Positions 37,723 through 47,974 of a stretch of 64,000 bases of DNA are shown piece after piece. Below the pieces are notes generated by a model. That model searched no databases and was not told the origin of the DNA. It saw nothing but the letters and a program-made list of their open reading frames with translations. The stretch covers positions 1,426,001-1,490,000 of the forward strand of contig NZ_CP107930.1 in the NCBI RefSeq assembly GCF_036021035.1, in the 5' to 3' direction. Position 1 is the first letter of the stretch, and each line of letters starts with the position of its first letter. The DNA is from Kineococcus sp. NBC_00420 (GTDB lineage: Bacteria; Actinomycetota; Actinomycetes; Actinomycetales; Kineococcaceae). The translations under genes were made by a program, and so were the position numbers.

Positions 37723-38696
37723 CAGGACCTCCCTCCGGGAGTGGGTGTGGAGACGGCTTCGAGGACCTGGGCGCCGGGGACCGGTCCGGTGGCGGTGCGC
37801 AGACGCTCGGTCCCGAAGACGGGGGCGAGGTCGAGCGCGAGCCGACGGGCGGCGGGGGCCGAGGGGGCGAGGAGGGCGACGGTGGGGCCGGAGCCGGAGA
37901 CGATCCCGGCGAGCGCCCCGGCGCGACGGCCGACGGCGATCGTCGCGGCGAGACCGGGGGCCAGGGCGAAGGCGGCGTCCTGCAGGTCGTTGGACAGCGC
38001 CGCCCCGAGGGCGTCGGCGTCGCCGCTGCGCAGCGCCGTCTCGACGGCCTCGAGCCGGCCGGGGCGGGGTTCGTACCCGCTCGCGCGCTGCCGGTCGCAC
38101 TCGGCGAAGACGGTGGGGGTGGACAACCCCTCCTCGCCGAGGACGAAGACCCACGCGAAGGAGGCGTTGGTCAGGACGGGGACGAGGTGTTCGCCCCGGC
38201 CGGTGCCGACGGCGGTGCGACCGTGCAGGCCGAAGGGGACGTCGGACCCGAGTTCGGCGCCGAGTTCGGCGAGCGCGTCGAGGCCGGAACGCAAGCGCCA
38301 CAGCGCGTCGCAGGCCACCAGGGCCGCGGCGGCGTCGGCGGAGCCGCCGGCCATGCCGCCGGCGACCGGGACCTCCTTGCGCACGTGCAGGTGGACCGCC
38401 TCGGTGACACCGGCCCGCTCGGCCAGCAGTCGCGCGGCCCGCACCGCGAGGTTGGTGTCGTCCAGCGGCACGCCGCCGACGTCGGTGCCGCCCACGCCCT
38501 CGACGGTGACGGTGAACTCCTCGGCGGGGGTGACGGTCACCTCCTCGTGCAGCGAGACGGCCTGGAAGACCGTCACGAGGTCGTGGAAGCCGTCGTCGCG
38601 TCGGGGGCCGACCTGCAGGAGCAGGTTGACCTTCGCGGGGGCACGCACGGTGACCGAGGGGAGCTCGGGGGGTGCGTTGCGGGGACTGCCGGACAC
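37722..38696 (-). CDS. ispE: 4-diphosphocytidyl-2-C-methyl-D-erythritol kinase
   Basis: 324 residues of GHMP kinase type. VRAPAKVNLLLQVGPRRDDG is the substrate-binding N-terminus, VPVAGGMAGGSADAAAALVA the ATP loop, and GIVSGSGPTVALLAP the C-terminal glycine-rich motif. It is step four of the MEP isoprenoid pathway. GTG 38696 is the start. The gene lies between ksgA and the ABC-F gene, as in most actinobacteria. Confidence 0.94.
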   Translation of the reverse strand: MSGSPRNAPPELPSVTVRAPAKVNLLLQVGPRRDDGFHDLVTVFQAVSLHEEVTVTPAEEFTVTVEGVGGTDVGGVPLDDTNLAVRAARLLAERAGVTEAVHLHVRKEVPVAGGMAGGSADAAAALVACDALWRLRSGLDALAELGAELGSDVPFGLHGRTAVGTGRGEHLVPVLTNASFAWVFVLGEEGLSTPTVFAECDRQRASGYEPRPGRLEAVETALRSGDADALGAALSNDLQDAAFALAPGLAATIAVGRRAGALAGIVSGSGPTVALLAPSAPAARRLALDLAPVFGTERLRTATGPVPGAQVLEAVSTPTPGGRS

Positions 38697-38747
38697 GAGG
38701 TCCGACCCTACGGTGTCCGGGACCGCTCCCCCGCCGCGACGGTGCCC

Positions 38748-39614
38748 TCAGCCCACGCGGTGCGCGGCGATCCGGGCGAAGTCCTCCACGCGGAGCTGCT
38801 CGCCCCGCACGGACGGCTCGATCCCCGCCGCCCGCAGCGCCTCCTCGGCCAGCGCGGGCGATCCGGCCCAGCCGGCGAGCGCCGCGCGCAACGTCTTGCG
38901 GCGCTGGGCGAAGGCGGCGTCGACGACGGCGAAGACCTCTTCGCGGGTGGCGGTCGTCTCCGGGGCAGGGCGCCCGGTGAAGGCGACGAGACCGGAGTCG
39001 ACGCGGGGCACGGGCCAGAACACCGGCGGGGGGACGGACCCGGCGCGCCGGGCCGCGGCGTACCAGGCCGTCTTGACGCTGGGCACGCCGTAGGTGCGGC
39101 TGCCGGGTGGGGCGACGAGCCGGTCGGCGACCTCGGACTGGACCATGACGAGGCCGCTGCGCAGGCTCGGGAAGCGCGCGAGCATCGTCAGCAGGACGGG
39201 GACGGCGACGTTGTAGGGCAGGTTCGCGACGAGCGCGGTGGGCGCGGGGCCGGGCAGTTCCTCGACCTGGAGCGCGTCGGCGAGGACGACCTCGAACTCG
39301 GCGCCCGCGCGGCCGCGGGCCGCGACGGTGGCCGGGAGTTCGGCGGCGAGGACCGGGTCGATCTCGACGGCGACGACGCGGTCGACGGCCTCGAGCAGGG
39401 CGAGGGTCAGGGAACCGAGCCCCGGACCGACCTCCACGACGACGTCCTCGGACCTCAGGTCCGCGACCCGCACGATCTTGCGGACGGTGTTGGCGTCGAC
39501 GACGAAGTTCTGACCGAGGGTCTTCGTCGGACGGATGTCGAGCTTGTCGGCCAGGTCGCGAACGTCCCTGGCCGACAAGAGGGAACTCAGAGGTTCTTGC
39601 CGCACACGGGCCAT
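38748..39614 (-). CDS. ksgA: 16S rRNA A1518/A1519 dimethyltransferase
   Basis: 288 residues. [16 protein letters not shown] is the N-terminal motif, [19 protein letters not shown] the SAM-binding glycine loop, [11 protein letters not shown] motif II, and [13 protein letters not shown] the catalytic NLPY motif. It dimethylates two adenines near the 3' end of 16S rRNA. ATG 39614 lies inside the end of the rpfB gene (28-base overlap), showing tight coupling. Confidence 0.95.
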   Translation of the reverse strand: MARVRQEPLSSLLSARDVRDLADKLDIRPTKTLGQNFVVDANTVRKIVRVADLRSEDVVVEVGPGLGSLTLALLEAVDRVVAVEIDPVLAAELPATVAARGRAGAEFEVVLADALQVEELPGPAPTALVANLPYNVAVPVLLTMLARFPSLRSGLVMVQSEVADRLVAPPGSRTYGVPSVKTAWYAAARRAGSVPPPVFWPVPRVDSGLVAFTGRPAPETTATREEVFAVVDAAFAQRRKTLRAALAGWAGSPALAEEALRAAGIEPSVRGEQLRVEDFARIAAHRVG

Positions 39615-40780
39615 TGTCCGGCACCGGCGCGCTGGTAGAGCAGCTTGGCGCGGTAGGTCTGCTCGCCGGCGGAGGCCTGGCTCGGCAGCCCGCTGCCGCC
39701 GACGGCCTTCCAGGTGGAGACGCTGAACTGGTAGAGGCCGTGGTACTTGCCGTTGCTGGAGACGATCGAGGGGTTCCCGCCCGACTCGCAGCGGGCCAGC
39801 GCGCCCCAGTTGAGGCCGTCGGCGCTGCCGCCCACGGACCCGCCGCCGCCCGAGGAGCTGGAGGCGCCGGAGGAGCTGGGGGCCGCGGCCGGCGCGGCGA
39901 GCGGGACGGGCTTGGGCTTGGCCTTCGTCCCGACCTGCACGACCTCCTCGACGGGAGCGTCGTCGACGACCTCACCGGTCACGTCGTGCTGGCTGCGGAC
40001 GCCGTCGCGGAAGACGTCGGCGTAGCTGAGGGTCTTGGACCCGTCGACGCCGGGCGTGACGACCTTCTTCTCGCCTGTGAAGAGGGTGTCGGTGTTCTCG
40101 GTGCGGCTGCCGTGGGCGATGGCCACGGTCTCGGTGCTGGCGGAGCGGTCGACGCGGACGACGGTGACGACCATGCCGGCGCTCAGCGCGTCGGCGCCGG
40201 CGTTGGACATCTCGTCGCCCGGGCGCATCGTGACGCCGGCCTCGGCGAGCAGGCCGTTGACGTCGGCGGCGGTGCTGGTGAGGTTCCTGGTCTGACCGTC
40301 GGCGAGGACGGTCACGGCCTTGGGGGTGGTGACGTCGAGGGCGAGGCCCGCACGGCCCAGCGGTTCGGAGCGGGAGGCGGAGAGCTTGGCCCCGTCGGCG
40401 CGGACGTCGAGGTCGGACAGCGCCGCGTCGACGGTCTGCGCGGTGGTCCAGTAGGTCTTGGTCTGACCGTCGACGGTGAGGGTCAGCTGACGGCCGTAGC
40501 GGACCACGATGGTCTGGCCGTCGGAGACGTCGGTGGTCGCGGCGGGGGCGACGAGGTCGTGCTCCCCGACGGTGATGCCCTGCTTCTCGAGCACGTCGGC
40601 GACGGTGCCGCCGAAGGCGCTCGCCTGCGTCCGCGCTCCGTCGGCGTCGATGACGACGTCCTTGTCGAAGGCCGTGAAGGCCACGGTGCCACCGACCACG
40701 GCGGCGAGGCAGGTGCCTCCCGCGGCGATGCGCACGGTGCGGGAGGAGCGGCGGACCGCGGAGGCGAGGGGGAACGGCAC
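39587..40780 (-). CDS. rpfB: Resuscitation-promoting factor RpfB-like muralytic protein
   Basis: 397 residues. A signal-anchor ([20 protein letters not shown]) is followed by DUF348 repeats ([20 protein letters not shown] and two relatives), a G5 domain ([18 protein letters not shown] onward), a Ser/Gly-rich linker, and the Rpf lysozyme-like domain [17 protein letters not shown] with catalytic Glu. It cleaves peptidoglycan glycan strands and promotes regrowth. GTG 40780 has AAGGAT 6 bases upstream. The tatD-rpfB-ksgA-ispE order is a conserved actinobacterial cluster. Confidence 0.93.
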   Translation of the reverse strand: MPFPLASAVRRSSRTVRIAAGGTCLAAVVGGTVAFTAFDKDVVIDADGARTQASAFGGTVADVLEKQGITVGEHDLVAPAATTDVSDGQTIVVRYGRQLTLTVDGQTKTYWTTAQTVDAALSDLDVRADGAKLSASRSEPLGRAGLALDVTTPKAVTVLADGQTRNLTSTAADVNGLLAEAGVTMRPGDEMSNAGADALSAGMVVTVVRVDRSASTETVAIAHGSRTENTDTLFTGEKKVVTPGVDGSKTLSYADVFRDGVRSQHDVTGEVVDDAPVEEVVQVGTKAKPKPVPLAAPAAAPSSSGASSSSGGGGSVGGSADGLNWGALARCESGGNPSIVSSNGKYHGLYQFSVSTWKAVGGSGLPSQASAGEQTYRAKLLYQRAGAGQWPVCGKNL

Positions 40781-40893
40781 GAGGGATCCTTCGACGATGT
40801 GCCCGGGCACGAGTTCCCGGACGCAGGCCCGCGCGGAGGGACCCCCGTCCCCACGTCGAACCGTTCGGTCCGGCCACCTCGATCCGGCCGACA

Positions 40894-40914
40894 GGAGCGG
40901 ACCGTAACCGCTCC
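40894..40914. promoter_or_regulatory. Short hairpin in rpfB leader region
   Basis: GGAGCGG (40894-40900) and CCGCTCC (40908-40914) pair perfectly over 7 bases with a 7-base loop, about 115 bases upstream of rpfB. It could be a leader hairpin or an operator. Confidence 0.35.
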
Positions 40915-40965
40915 GAGACCTTCTCGACAAGTCCCCGTGACCGCTTGAGCCGCCGGAACCCCTTC

Positions 40966-40983
40966 GGCCCCTCACCAGGGGCC
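40966..40983 (-). terminator. Small stem-loop overlapping the tatD stop
   Basis: GGCCCCT (40966-40972) pairs perfectly with AGGGGCC (40977-40983) across 4 bases, covering the tatD stop codon. It is a candidate weak terminator between tatD and rpfB. Confidence 0.4.
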
Positions 40984-41793
40984 GTAGACCGCCTCCGTCG
41001 TGGCGGTGATCGCGGCGCACAGCTCGTCGAGGTCGCAGTCCAGCGTCGCGGCCATCGAGCGGACCGTCAGGGGCACCAGGTAGCCGGCGTTGGGCCGGCC
41101 GCGGTGGGGCGTCGGGGTCAGGTACGGGGCGTCGGTCTCGACCATGATCCTGTCCCGCGGGGCGACCCGCAGAGCCTCCCGCAACGGGTCGGCGTTCTTG
41201 AACGTGACCGTCCCCGCGAACGACAGGTAGTACCCGGCGTCGCCGCAGACCCGCGCCATCGCGGCGTCCCCGGAGAAGCAGTGGAACACCGTCCTCTCCG
41301 GGGCACCCTCCTCGCGCAGGACGCGCAGGACGTCGTCGTGGGCGTCGCGGTCGTGGATCTGCAGCGCGAGGCCGAGTTCCTTGGCGAGGCGGATGTGGGC
41401 GCGGAAGGACTCCTGCTGGACCTCGACGCCCTCGGGGCCCGTGCGGAAGTGGTCCAGACCCGTCTCGCCGATGACCCGGACGCGCGGGTGCGCGGCGAGG
41501 GTGCGGATCTCCTCGAGGGCGGCCTCGTACTCCCCCGCGGCCACGAGGTCGGGGATCTCGTTGGGGTGCAACGCGATTCCCCCGAGCAGCTCCGGGTGGC
41601 GGTCGAGGGCCGCCACCGTCCAGCGGGCCGCGGGGAGGTCGCAGCCGATCTGGACGCTGCGCGGCACCCCGGCCGCCGCGGCGGCGGACAACAGCACCGC
41701 GACGTCCTCGGGGGTCTCCGAGTCGAGGTGGGTGTGGTTGTCGATCACCGCGACGGCCAGCGGTTGCGGCGCGGGCGGGCGTTCGCCCCTCAC
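40972..41793 (-). CDS. tatD: TatD family metal-dependent deoxyribonuclease
   Basis: 273 residues. Metal-site motifs are [10 protein letters not shown] near the N-terminus, [39 protein letters not shown] and [12 protein letters not shown]. This is the full TatD pattern; such enzymes are 3'-5' exonucleases and some act on D-aminoacyl groups. GTG 41793 overlaps the metG stop (GTGA). It links metG to rpfB in the conserved cluster. Confidence 0.9.
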   Translation of the reverse strand: MRGERPPAPQPLAVAVIDNHTHLDSETPEDVAVLLSAAAAAGVPRSVQIGCDLPAARWTVAALDRHPELLGGIALHPNEIPDLVAAGEYEAALEEIRTLAAHPRVRVIGETGLDHFRTGPEGVEVQQESFRAHIRLAKELGLALQIHDRDAHDDVLRVLREEGAPERTVFHCFSGDAAMARVCGDAGYYLSFAGTVTFKNADPLREALRVAPRDRIMVETDAPYLTPTPHRGRPNAGYLVPLTVRSMAATLDCDLDELCAAITATTEAVYGPW

Positions 41794-43592
41794 TTCTGCA
41801 ACCGGGCCAGTTCCTCCTCGACGACGGCCGCGACGTCGAGCTTGGTGAAGACCGGCGTCGGGGTGGCCACCGGCGTCCCGGGGACGACCGGGTGCGAGGC
41901 CCACTCCGGCAGCGTCTCCCCGCGGCGGTAGTCGCCCGTGAGGATCGGGTAGTCGCGGCCGTCGTCGAGGTCGGTGACCTCGCGCAGCTCCGGCATCGGC
42001 GAGACGGTGCCGGTGCCGCCGAAGGCCTCGTGCACCTTCTGCGCCGAGTGCGGCAGGAAGGGCGAGAGCAACGTCCGGCAGTCGGAGACGGCCTGCGCCG
42101 TGACGTGCAGCACCGACTTCATCCGCTCGGGGTCGGAGTTCTTGATCTTCCAGGGTTCCTGCTCGGTCAGGTACTTGTTGACCTCGCCGACGACGCGCAT
42201 GGCCTCGCCGATCCCGGCGCGCTGGCGGTGGTGGGAGATGAGGTCCCCGACCGTCCCGAACCCGGCGCGGGTGGTGGTGAGCAGGGTGCGGTCGGCGTCG
42301 GTGAGCTCACCGGCGGCGGGGATCTCCCCCACGTTCTTGGCGATGAGCGAGGCCGTCCGGTTCACCAGGTTGCCCCAGCCCGCGACGAGCTCGGAGTTCG
42401 TCCGGGTGGCGAACTCCTGCCAGGTGAAGTCGGAGTCGTTGTTCTCCGGACCGGCCGCGGAGATGAAGTAGCGCAACGCGTCCGGCTGGTAGCGGGCCAG
42501 CACGTCGCGGACGTAGATGACGACCCCCCGGCTGGAGGAGAACTGCTTGCCCTCCATCGTGAGGAACTCGCTCGCCACGACCTCGGTGGGCAGGTTGAGG
42601 TTCCCGAACTTGCCCGGGGCCCCACCCTTCGCCCCCCGCCCGTCGTAGGCCAGCAGCTCGGCCGGCCAGATCTGGGAGTGGAAGGTGATGTTGTCCTTGC
42701 CCATGAAGTAGTACGACTCCGCGGACGGGTCGGTCCACCAGGCCTTCCACGCGTCCGGGTCACCGCTGCGCCGGGCCCACTCCACCGAGGCGGACAGGTA
42801 GCCGATGACGGCGTCGAACCACACGTAGAGCCGCTTGGCGGGGTTGTCCTCCCAGCCCTCGAGCGGGATCGGGATGCCCCAGTCGATGTCGCGGGTCATG
42901 GCCCGGGGCTTCATGTCCGCGAGCAGGTTCTGCGAGAACTTCAGGACGTTGGGGCGCCAGCGCCCCGTGTCGGCGCGCGTCTGCAACCACGAGCCGAGGA
43001 CCTCGGCCAGCGCGGGCAGGTCGAGGTAGAAGTGCTCGGTCTCGACGAAGACGGGCGTCTCGCCGTTGATCCGGCTGCGCGGGTTCTTCAGCTCGATCGC
43101 GTCGAGCTGGTTGCCGCAGTTGTCGCACTGGTCGCCGCGGGCGCCGTCGTAGCCGCAGATCGGGCAGGTGCCCTCGACGTAGCGGTCGGGCAGGGTGCGG
43201 CCCGTGGACGGGGAGATGGCCCCCATCCCCTTCCGCGCGACCATGTAGCCGTTCTGGTGGACCGTGCGGAACATCTCCTGCACGACGGAGTAGTGGTTCG
43301 CGGTGGTGGTCCGGGTGAACAGGTCGTAGGAGAGGCCGAGGCCGTGCAGGTCCTCGGCGATGACGCGGTTGTAGCGGTCGGCGAGCTGCTGCGGGGTCAC
43401 GCCCTCCTGCTCGGCCTGGACGAGGATCGGCGTCCCGTGCTCGTCGGTGCCCGACACCATGAGGACGTCGTGACCCGCCATCCGCATGTAGCGGCTGAAC
43501 ACGTCGGAGGGGACGCCGAAGCCGGCGACGTGGCCGATGTGCCGGGGCCCGTTGGCGTAGGGCCAGGCCACCGCGGAGAGGACGTGGGTCAT
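41790..43592 (-). CDS. metG: Methionyl-tRNA synthetase
   Basis: 600 residues. The HIGH-type motif is [10 protein letters not shown], the zinc knuckle is [17 protein letters not shown], and the KMSKS position reads GKQFSSSRG, a variant common in the MetG1-type branch. There is no C-terminal tRNA-binding (Trbp111) domain. It charges initiator and elongator tRNA-Met. It starts at ATG 43592 and is followed by overlapping tatD. Confidence 0.97.
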   Translation of the reverse strand: MTHVLSAVAWPYANGPRHIGHVAGFGVPSDVFSRYMRMAGHDVLMVSGTDEHGTPILVQAEQEGVTPQQLADRYNRVIAEDLHGLGLSYDLFTRTTTANHYSVVQEMFRTVHQNGYMVARKGMGAISPSTGRTLPDRYVEGTCPICGYDGARGDQCDNCGNQLDAIELKNPRSRINGETPVFVETEHFYLDLPALAEVLGSWLQTRADTGRWRPNVLKFSQNLLADMKPRAMTRDIDWGIPIPLEGWEDNPAKRLYVWFDAVIGYLSASVEWARRSGDPDAWKAWWTDPSAESYYFMGKDNITFHSQIWPAELLAYDGRGAKGGAPGKFGNLNLPTEVVASEFLTMEGKQFSSSRGVVIYVRDVLARYQPDALRYFISAAGPENNDSDFTWQEFATRTNSELVAGWGNLVNRTASLIAKNVGEIPAAGELTDADRTLLTTTRAGFGTVGDLISHHRQRAGIGEAMRVVGEVNKYLTEQEPWKIKNSDPERMKSVLHVTAQAVSDCRTLLSPFLPHSAQKVHEAFGGTGTVSPMPELREVTDLDDGRDYPILTGDYRRGETLPEWASHPVVPGTPVATPTPVFTKLDVAAVVEEELARLQK

Positions 43593-43602
43593 GGTCAGGA
43601 GT

Positions 43603-44724
43603 CTAGGCGGGCGGGACGAGCAGGGCGGGCGACCTCCTCCGCGTCGGCAGGGCGAAGAGCCAGCCGGCCCCGACCCGCTGCGCCAGCGTCTGCGCCGCCA
43701 GGCAGCACCACGCGATCGCGAGGGTCAGCACGAGCGGGTACACCAGCACCAGCAGCAGCTGCGCCGGGTGCGGCAACGCCCCGAACAGGGGTTCGGTGAC
43801 GGCGGCCAGCGGTCGCTGCACCACGATGAGGACGAGTCCGTGCAGGGCGTAGACCGGCAGGGTCCGTCGCCCCAGCCGCAGCAGCGGGGACGCCGCCCGC
43901 GGGAACCACGTGACGAACAGGACGGCCAGCAGCATCCCGGCGACCACGGCCCCGGCCCGGGTCGGGATCTCCAGGACCGCAGCCGGCACCCGCGGCAGGT
44001 CGAGGACGCGGACGGCGCCGAGCACCGCCACCAGGACGACGACGACCGCGAGCAGGGCCAGCGGCCGGGGACGTCGCGACAGTCGCCGGACCTGCTCGGG
44101 GAACCGCGCCCCGGCCAGGAACCAGACGAGGTTCTCCAGGACGGAGTGGGTGTCGCCCGCCCCGGGCAGGACGCCCGAGAAGGAGGCGACGGCCAGCGCC
44201 GCGGCCAGCGCGACGGGGACGGGCGCCGGCCACGACCGGGTGGCCCGCGCGAGCACGAAGTACACGGCGAGGGCGTAGAGGTACCAGAGTCCCGTCGAGG
44301 CGGTCAGCGCCGCACCCGGCAGACCGGAGGCGTGCTCGGGGGCCATGAAGGTCGGGATCCCGACCGCGAGCGCGACCCCGAAGCCCACCAGCATCCACAG
44401 GACGTGCAGGTAGAGGTTCTGCCCGACCCGGCCTCGGACCGACGCGCGCCAGGGCCGCGTCAGCGCCCGGGCGGCGAAGAACCCCGACACCGCGAAGAAC
44501 AGCGGCATGCGCACGGGTCGCAGGACGACGTCGAGGAGGTCCCAGAGCGGCGGGGCGCCGGCCGCCGCGTACCAGCGCGACTCCTCCACGTGGAGGTAGG
44601 TCACGTGCCCCAGGACGACCAGCAGGATGCAGACGGCCTTGGCGGCGTCGGGCCAGGCCACGCGCGGTGGCGGTGCAGCGACCAGGGACCTCACGGCCCG
44701 TTCCGCCGCGGCGTCGTACGCCAC
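43603..44724 (-). CDS. Acyltransferase 3 family integral membrane protein
   Basis: 373 residues with about ten hydrophobic helices. The family motifs are [18 protein letters not shown] (first helix and catalytic His), [20 protein letters not shown] and [17 protein letters not shown] near the end. These proteins acylate sugars or other extracytoplasmic substrates. GTG 44724 follows GGAGGGGG by 4 bases. It ends 10 bases upstream of metG on the same strand, so it may be co-transcribed with it. Confidence 0.88.
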   Translation of the reverse strand: MAYDAAAERAVRSLVAAPPPRVAWPDAAKAVCILLVVLGHVTYLHVEESRWYAAAGAPPLWDLLDVVLRPVRMPLFFAVSGFFAARALTRPWRASVRGRVGQNLYLHVLWMLVGFGVALAVGIPTFMAPEHASGLPGAALTASTGLWYLYALAVYFVLARATRSWPAPVPVALAAALAVASFSGVLPGAGDTHSVLENLVWFLAGARFPEQVRRLSRRPRPLALLAVVVVLVAVLGAVRVLDLPRVPAAVLEIPTRAGAVVAGMLLAVLFVTWFPRAASPLLRLGRRTLPVYALHGLVLIVVQRPLAAVTEPLFGALPHPAQLLLVLVYPLVLTLAIAWCCLAAQTLAQRVGAGWLFALPTRRRSPALLVPPA

Positions 44725-44837
44725 GGTTCCCCCTCCACGACAGTTCAGTGGGCACACGGTATCGGCCGGTGGCGGGGCCGGGAACTCGCGTCACCCGTCG
44801 GCGCGCGCACTTCGTACAGGCGTCGTACGGTCAGCCG

Positions 44838-45047
44838 GTGAGCGAAACCCCCGACCCCACCCAGAACGCCGAGAAGGACCCCGAGACCTGGGTCACCGGC
44901 GACGAGCCCATGACCGGTCCGCAGAAGAGCTACCTGCAGACCCTGGCCCGCGAAGCCGGACGCGAGGTCCCCGAGGACCTCGACAAGGCCCGCGCCTCCG
45001 AGATGATCGACGAACTGCAGCAGGAGACCGGCCGCGGGAACTCCTGA
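44838..45047 (+). CDS. DUF3072 domain protein
   Basis: 69 residues from GTG 44838. The central PMTGPQKSYLQTLAREAG and the helix KARASEMIDELQQETGRG match DUF3072 (PF11272), a small acidic domain of unknown function. No signal peptide or membrane segment. It is followed 18 bases later by a VOC-family gene on the same strand and may share its transcript. Confidence 0.8.
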   Translation: MSETPDPTQNAEKDPETWVTGDEPMTGPQKSYLQTLAREAGREVPEDLDKARASEMIDELQQETGRGNS

Positions 45048-45065
45048 ACGGCTAGCCTCGCGGAC

Positions 45066-45800
45066 GTGGACAGCCGCTTGGTGAACGTGGTCGTGAACGC
45101 CGTCGACCCCGGCCACCTCTCCCGCTGGTGGGCGCAGGCCCTCTCGTGGCGCGTCGGGTACTCCGACGCGGACGAGATCGACGTGGTCCCACCGGCGGGC
45201 GAACCCGGTCTGGAACTCGTGTTCCTGCAGGTGCAGGACGAGAAGGTCGCTCCCAACCGCGTGCACCTCGACCTGGACACCTCCTCGACCGCCGAACAGC
45301 GGGAGACCGTGGAGTTCCTGCTCGACCTCGGAGCCCGTCGCGCGGACGTGGGCCAGGGGGAGGCTCCCTGGGTGGTCCTGGCCGACCCCGAGGGGAACGA
45401 GTTCTGCGTCCTCGACCCGAGACCGGAGTACGACAGGACCGGCACCATCGCCGCCGTCGTCTGCCAGGCCCGCGACCCGCAGGGCCTCGCCGACTTCTGG
45501 GCCCCCGTCGCCGGTTTCAGCGTGGCCCGTTCCAGCCCGCAGGTGTCCGCGCTGCGGGCCGGGAACCGCGGCCCGTTCCTGGAGTTCGTCTCCTCCCCCA
45601 CCCCGCACACGGTGAAGAACCGCTGGCACCTCGACGTCCGCGCCACCCGGACCGGCCCCGGCCGGGAACGCGTCATCGCCGACGCCCTCGCGGCCGGGGC
45701 CCGCCACGCCGACGTCGGTCAGGGCGACGGTGCCGGCTGGACCGTCCTGGCCGATCCCGAGGGCAACGAGTTCTGCGTCCTGAGCGGCACCGTCGACTAG
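45066..45800 (+). CDS. Tandem glyoxalase-like (VOC) domain protein
   Basis: 244 residues made of two homologous halves. Each has a DPxxLxxxW entry (VDPGHLSRWWAQALSW; RDPQGLADFWAPVAGF) and the ending VLADPEGNEFCVL. Residues for a metal site are only partly visible (HLDLDT; HLDVRA). The glyoxalase-like 6 subfamily is mostly uncharacterised. The stop overlaps the convergent quinone oxidoreductase stop within CTAG. Confidence 0.8.
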   Translation: MDSRLVNVVVNAVDPGHLSRWWAQALSWRVGYSDADEIDVVPPAGEPGLELVFLQVQDEKVAPNRVHLDLDTSSTAEQRETVEFLLDLGARRADVGQGEAPWVVLADPEGNEFCVLDPRPEYDRTGTIAAVVCQARDPQGLADFWAPVAGFSVARSSPQVSALRAGNRGPFLEFVSSPTPHTVKNRWHLDVRATRTGPGRERVIADALAAGARHADVGQGDGAGWTVLADPEGNEFCVLSGTVD

Positions 45801-46759
45801 GGGATCACCAGGAGCTTGCCCGTGGTGCGGCGCGCTTCGAGGTCCTCGTGGGCCCGGCGGGCGTCGGCTAGCGGGTAGGTGTGTCCGATCCGCACGACGA
45901 GGTCCCCGGCCGCGATCCAGCCGAAGACCTCCTCGGTCCGCGACACCAGCTCCGCCCGGTCCCGGGTGTAGGAACCCAGCGTCGGACGGGTCAGGAACAG
46001 CGATCCGCCGGTGTTGAGCCGTTGGACGTCGAAGGGCGGGACCTGACCGCTCGAACCACCGAAGAGCACCATCAACCCCCTGGGGCGCAGGGCGTCCAGG
46101 CTCGCGTCGAAGGTGTCCTTGCCCACGCTGTCGTAGACGACGTCGACTCCGCGCCCGCCGGTCAGTTCGCGGGCCCGCGCGCTCGCCCCGTCGTAGCCGA
46201 CGACGTCGTCCGCGCCCGCCGCGCGCGACAACTCGGCCTTCTCCGGCGTCGACACCGTGGTGAGGACCTTCGCCCCGCGCAGCTTCAGCATCTGCGTCAG
46301 CAGCAACCCCACCCCGCCGGCCCCGGCGTGCAGCAACGCCCAGGTGCCCTCGGTGACGGCGAAGGTGTCGGTGCAGAGGTAGTGCGCGGTCAGGCCCTGG
46401 AGCATCACCGCGGCCGCCGTGGCGGCCTCGACCCCCTCGGGCACCGGGACGAGTTCCTCCTGGGCCACGAGGACCTGTTCCGCGTAGCTCCCGGGCGCCT
46501 CCTTCCAGGCGACGAGCTGCCCGACGGTGAACCCCTCGACCCCCGGGCCGAGCCGGGCCACCCGCCCCGCGCCCTCGCTGCCGAGCACCGTCGGCAGCTG
46601 CAGCGGGTACACCCCGCTCCGGCGGTAGGTGTCGATGAAGTTCACACCCGCCGCCTCCACGTCGACGAGGACCTGGCCGGACCCGGGTTCCGGGGTGGTC
46701 AGCTCGGTGACGGTGAGGACCTCGGGTCCCCCGGTCGCTTCGATCTGCACGGCTCGCAC
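45797..46759 (-). CDS. NADPH:quinone oxidoreductase, zinc-independent MDR family
   Basis: 320 residues. AVQIEATGGPEVLTVTE begins the GroES-like domain, GVNFIDTYRRSGVYPLQLP is the QOR signature, and WALLHAGAGGVGLLLTQMLK the NADPH-binding motif. No catalytic zinc ligands are present, as expected for quinone reductases. It reduces quinones or enones. The start GTG 46759 is followed by the usual family N-terminus. Confidence 0.88.
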   Translation of the reverse strand: MRAVQIEATGGPEVLTVTELTTPEPGSGQVLVDVEAAGVNFIDTYRRSGVYPLQLPTVLGSEGAGRVARLGPGVEGFTVGQLVAWKEAPGSYAEQVLVAQEELVPVPEGVEAATAAAVMLQGLTAHYLCTDTFAVTEGTWALLHAGAGGVGLLLTQMLKLRGAKVLTTVSTPEKAELSRAAGADDVVGYDGASARARELTGGRGVDVVYDSVGKDTFDASLDALRPRGLMVLFGGSSGQVPPFDVQRLNTGGSLFLTRPTLGSYTRDRAELVSRTEEVFGWIAAGDLVVRIGHTYPLADARRAHEDLEARRTTGKLLVIP

Positions 46760-46802
46760 GGGCCGATGCTGCCACCCCGCCCCGGTGGCGGCCCGGCCGG
46801 CG

Positions 46803-47834
46803 TCAGCCGCCGGAGCTCTCCCGGACCACGAGCCGGCCGGTCACCGTGAGCAGCCGTTCCGGGCCGTCGTGCCCCGCGAGGCGGTCGGCCAGCAGGCCCA
46901 TGGCCAGGTCGGCCATCTCGGAACGGTCCAGCGTGATCGTGGTCAGGGTGGGCGCGCTGTAGCGGGCCTGCTCGACGTCGTCGACCCCCATGACGGCGAC
47001 GTCCTGCGGCACCCGCAGTCCCAGCCCGCGCAACGCGTGCATCGCCCCGAAGGCCAGCAGGTCGTTGGCCGCGAAGATCGCGTCGACGTCGGGGCGGGCG
47101 GCCATCAGCGCCAGGGTCCCCTCGTAGCCGTACGCGCGGTCCCACTCGGGCAGCGGCCACAGCAGCGACGGGTCGAACTTGAGCTTCGCCCGGCGCAGGG
47201 CCCTGCGGTAGCCCTCGATGCGCTGGGCCACCACCGGGGGCCGCGTCGACGTCTGGAGCTTGTCCCCGAGGAAGGCGATGGTGTGGCGGCCGACCTCGGT
47301 CAGGTGGCGGACGGCGATGTCCCCGAGGTCGACGGAGTCGATGGTGACGCGGTCGTAGCCCGACCCCTCGCCGTGCTCGCCGATCAGGACGGCCGGCGTC
47401 GAGTCGCGGCGCTGCGCCAGCTCCCCCCCGGGCATGGTCAACGGGACGAAGACCAGGCCGTCGACCAGTCGCACGGGGAAGCCGTTGGCGACCTCGCGCT
47501 CGCGTTCGAGGTCCCCGTCGGTCTGCTCCACGAGCAGCGTGATCCCGCGGGCCCGGGCCGCGGTCACCAGGGCGGAGGTCAGCTCGCCGTAGTAGGGACT
47601 CGTCACGTTGGGCAGCGCGAGCGCGACCAGTCCCGTCCGGCCCTGCCGCAGTTGACGCCCGATCCCGTTGGGGCGGTAGTCGAGCCGCTCGATGACGACC
47701 TTGACGCGCTCGCGCATCTCCGGCCGCACGTGCGGGTGGTCGTTGACGACGTTGGACACCGTCTTGATGGACACGCCGGCCGCCTCGGCCACGTCCCGCA
47801 GCGTCGTGGGTCGCGAACCGGTTCGGGGAGGCAC
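46803..47834 (-). CDS. LacI family transcriptional repressor
   Basis: 343 residues. The helix-turn-helix TLRDVAEAAGVSIKTVSNVV and hinge LDYRPNGIGRQLRQG are followed by a periplasmic-binding-like sugar domain (FAANDLLAFGAMHALRGLGL). It is divergent from the GH51 arabinofuranosidase gene, and a palindromic site lies between them, so it most likely senses arabinose or arabino-oligosaccharides. No ribosome site is clear at GTG 47834, but the frame fits the family's N-terminus. Confidence 0.88.
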   Translation of the reverse strand: MPPRTGSRPTTLRDVAEAAGVSIKTVSNVVNDHPHVRPEMRERVKVVIERLDYRPNGIGRQLRQGRTGLVALALPNVTSPYYGELTSALVTAARARGITLLVEQTDGDLEREREVANGFPVRLVDGLVFVPLTMPGGELAQRRDSTPAVLIGEHGEGSGYDRVTIDSVDLGDIAVRHLTEVGRHTIAFLGDKLQTSTRPPVVAQRIEGYRRALRRAKLKFDPSLLWPLPEWDRAYGYEGTLALMAARPDVDAIFAANDLLAFGAMHALRGLGLRVPQDVAVMGVDDVEQARYSAPTLTTITLDRSEMADLAMGLLADRLAGHDGPERLLTVTGRLVVRESSGG

Positions 47835-47890
47835 CGGCGCATTCTTGCACCGCGCACCTTGACGGCGCTGCAGCTTTCGCGTTGACTGCC

Positions 47891-47904
47891 TTCCAACGTT
47901 GCAA
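47891..47904. promoter_or_regulatory. Probable LacI-family operator upstream of abfA
   Basis: TTCCAACGTTGCAA is a 14-bp palindrome with one mismatched pair centred on AACGTT, 70 bases before the arabinofuranosidase start and 56 bases from the LacI gene. It overlaps the region just after a TTGACT hexamer (47882-47887). Confidence 0.55.
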
Positions 47905-47974
47905 TCGTGCTGACCGACCCTTCACACCGCCGTGGCCATCACACAGTCGTGACCGTCAAAACAGGAGACCAACC

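Noticed and set aside
35746-39093. A 1,115-codon plus-strand open frame across the ABC-F, ispE and ksgA genes
   Set aside because: It is antisense to three well-identified genes and has a low-complexity composition. It is a compositional artefact.
37723-39975. A long upstream extension of the ABC-F frame
   Set aside because: The frame stays open through ispE and ksgA, but the protein starts properly at ATG 37722 with MANLISAEQL; the extension is Arg/Pro-rich shadow.
40781-40971. Possible ydaO (cyclic di-AMP) riboswitch before rpfB
   Set aside because: Riboswitches of this class precede some actinobacterial rpf genes and the leader is G-rich, but I could not match the conserved core in order. 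A covariance-model search would decide.
47882-47910. Canonical sigma-70 promoter for abfA using TTGACT
   Set aside because: The -35-like hexamer is good, but no acceptable -10 lies 16-19 bases downstream, so only the operator was annotated.
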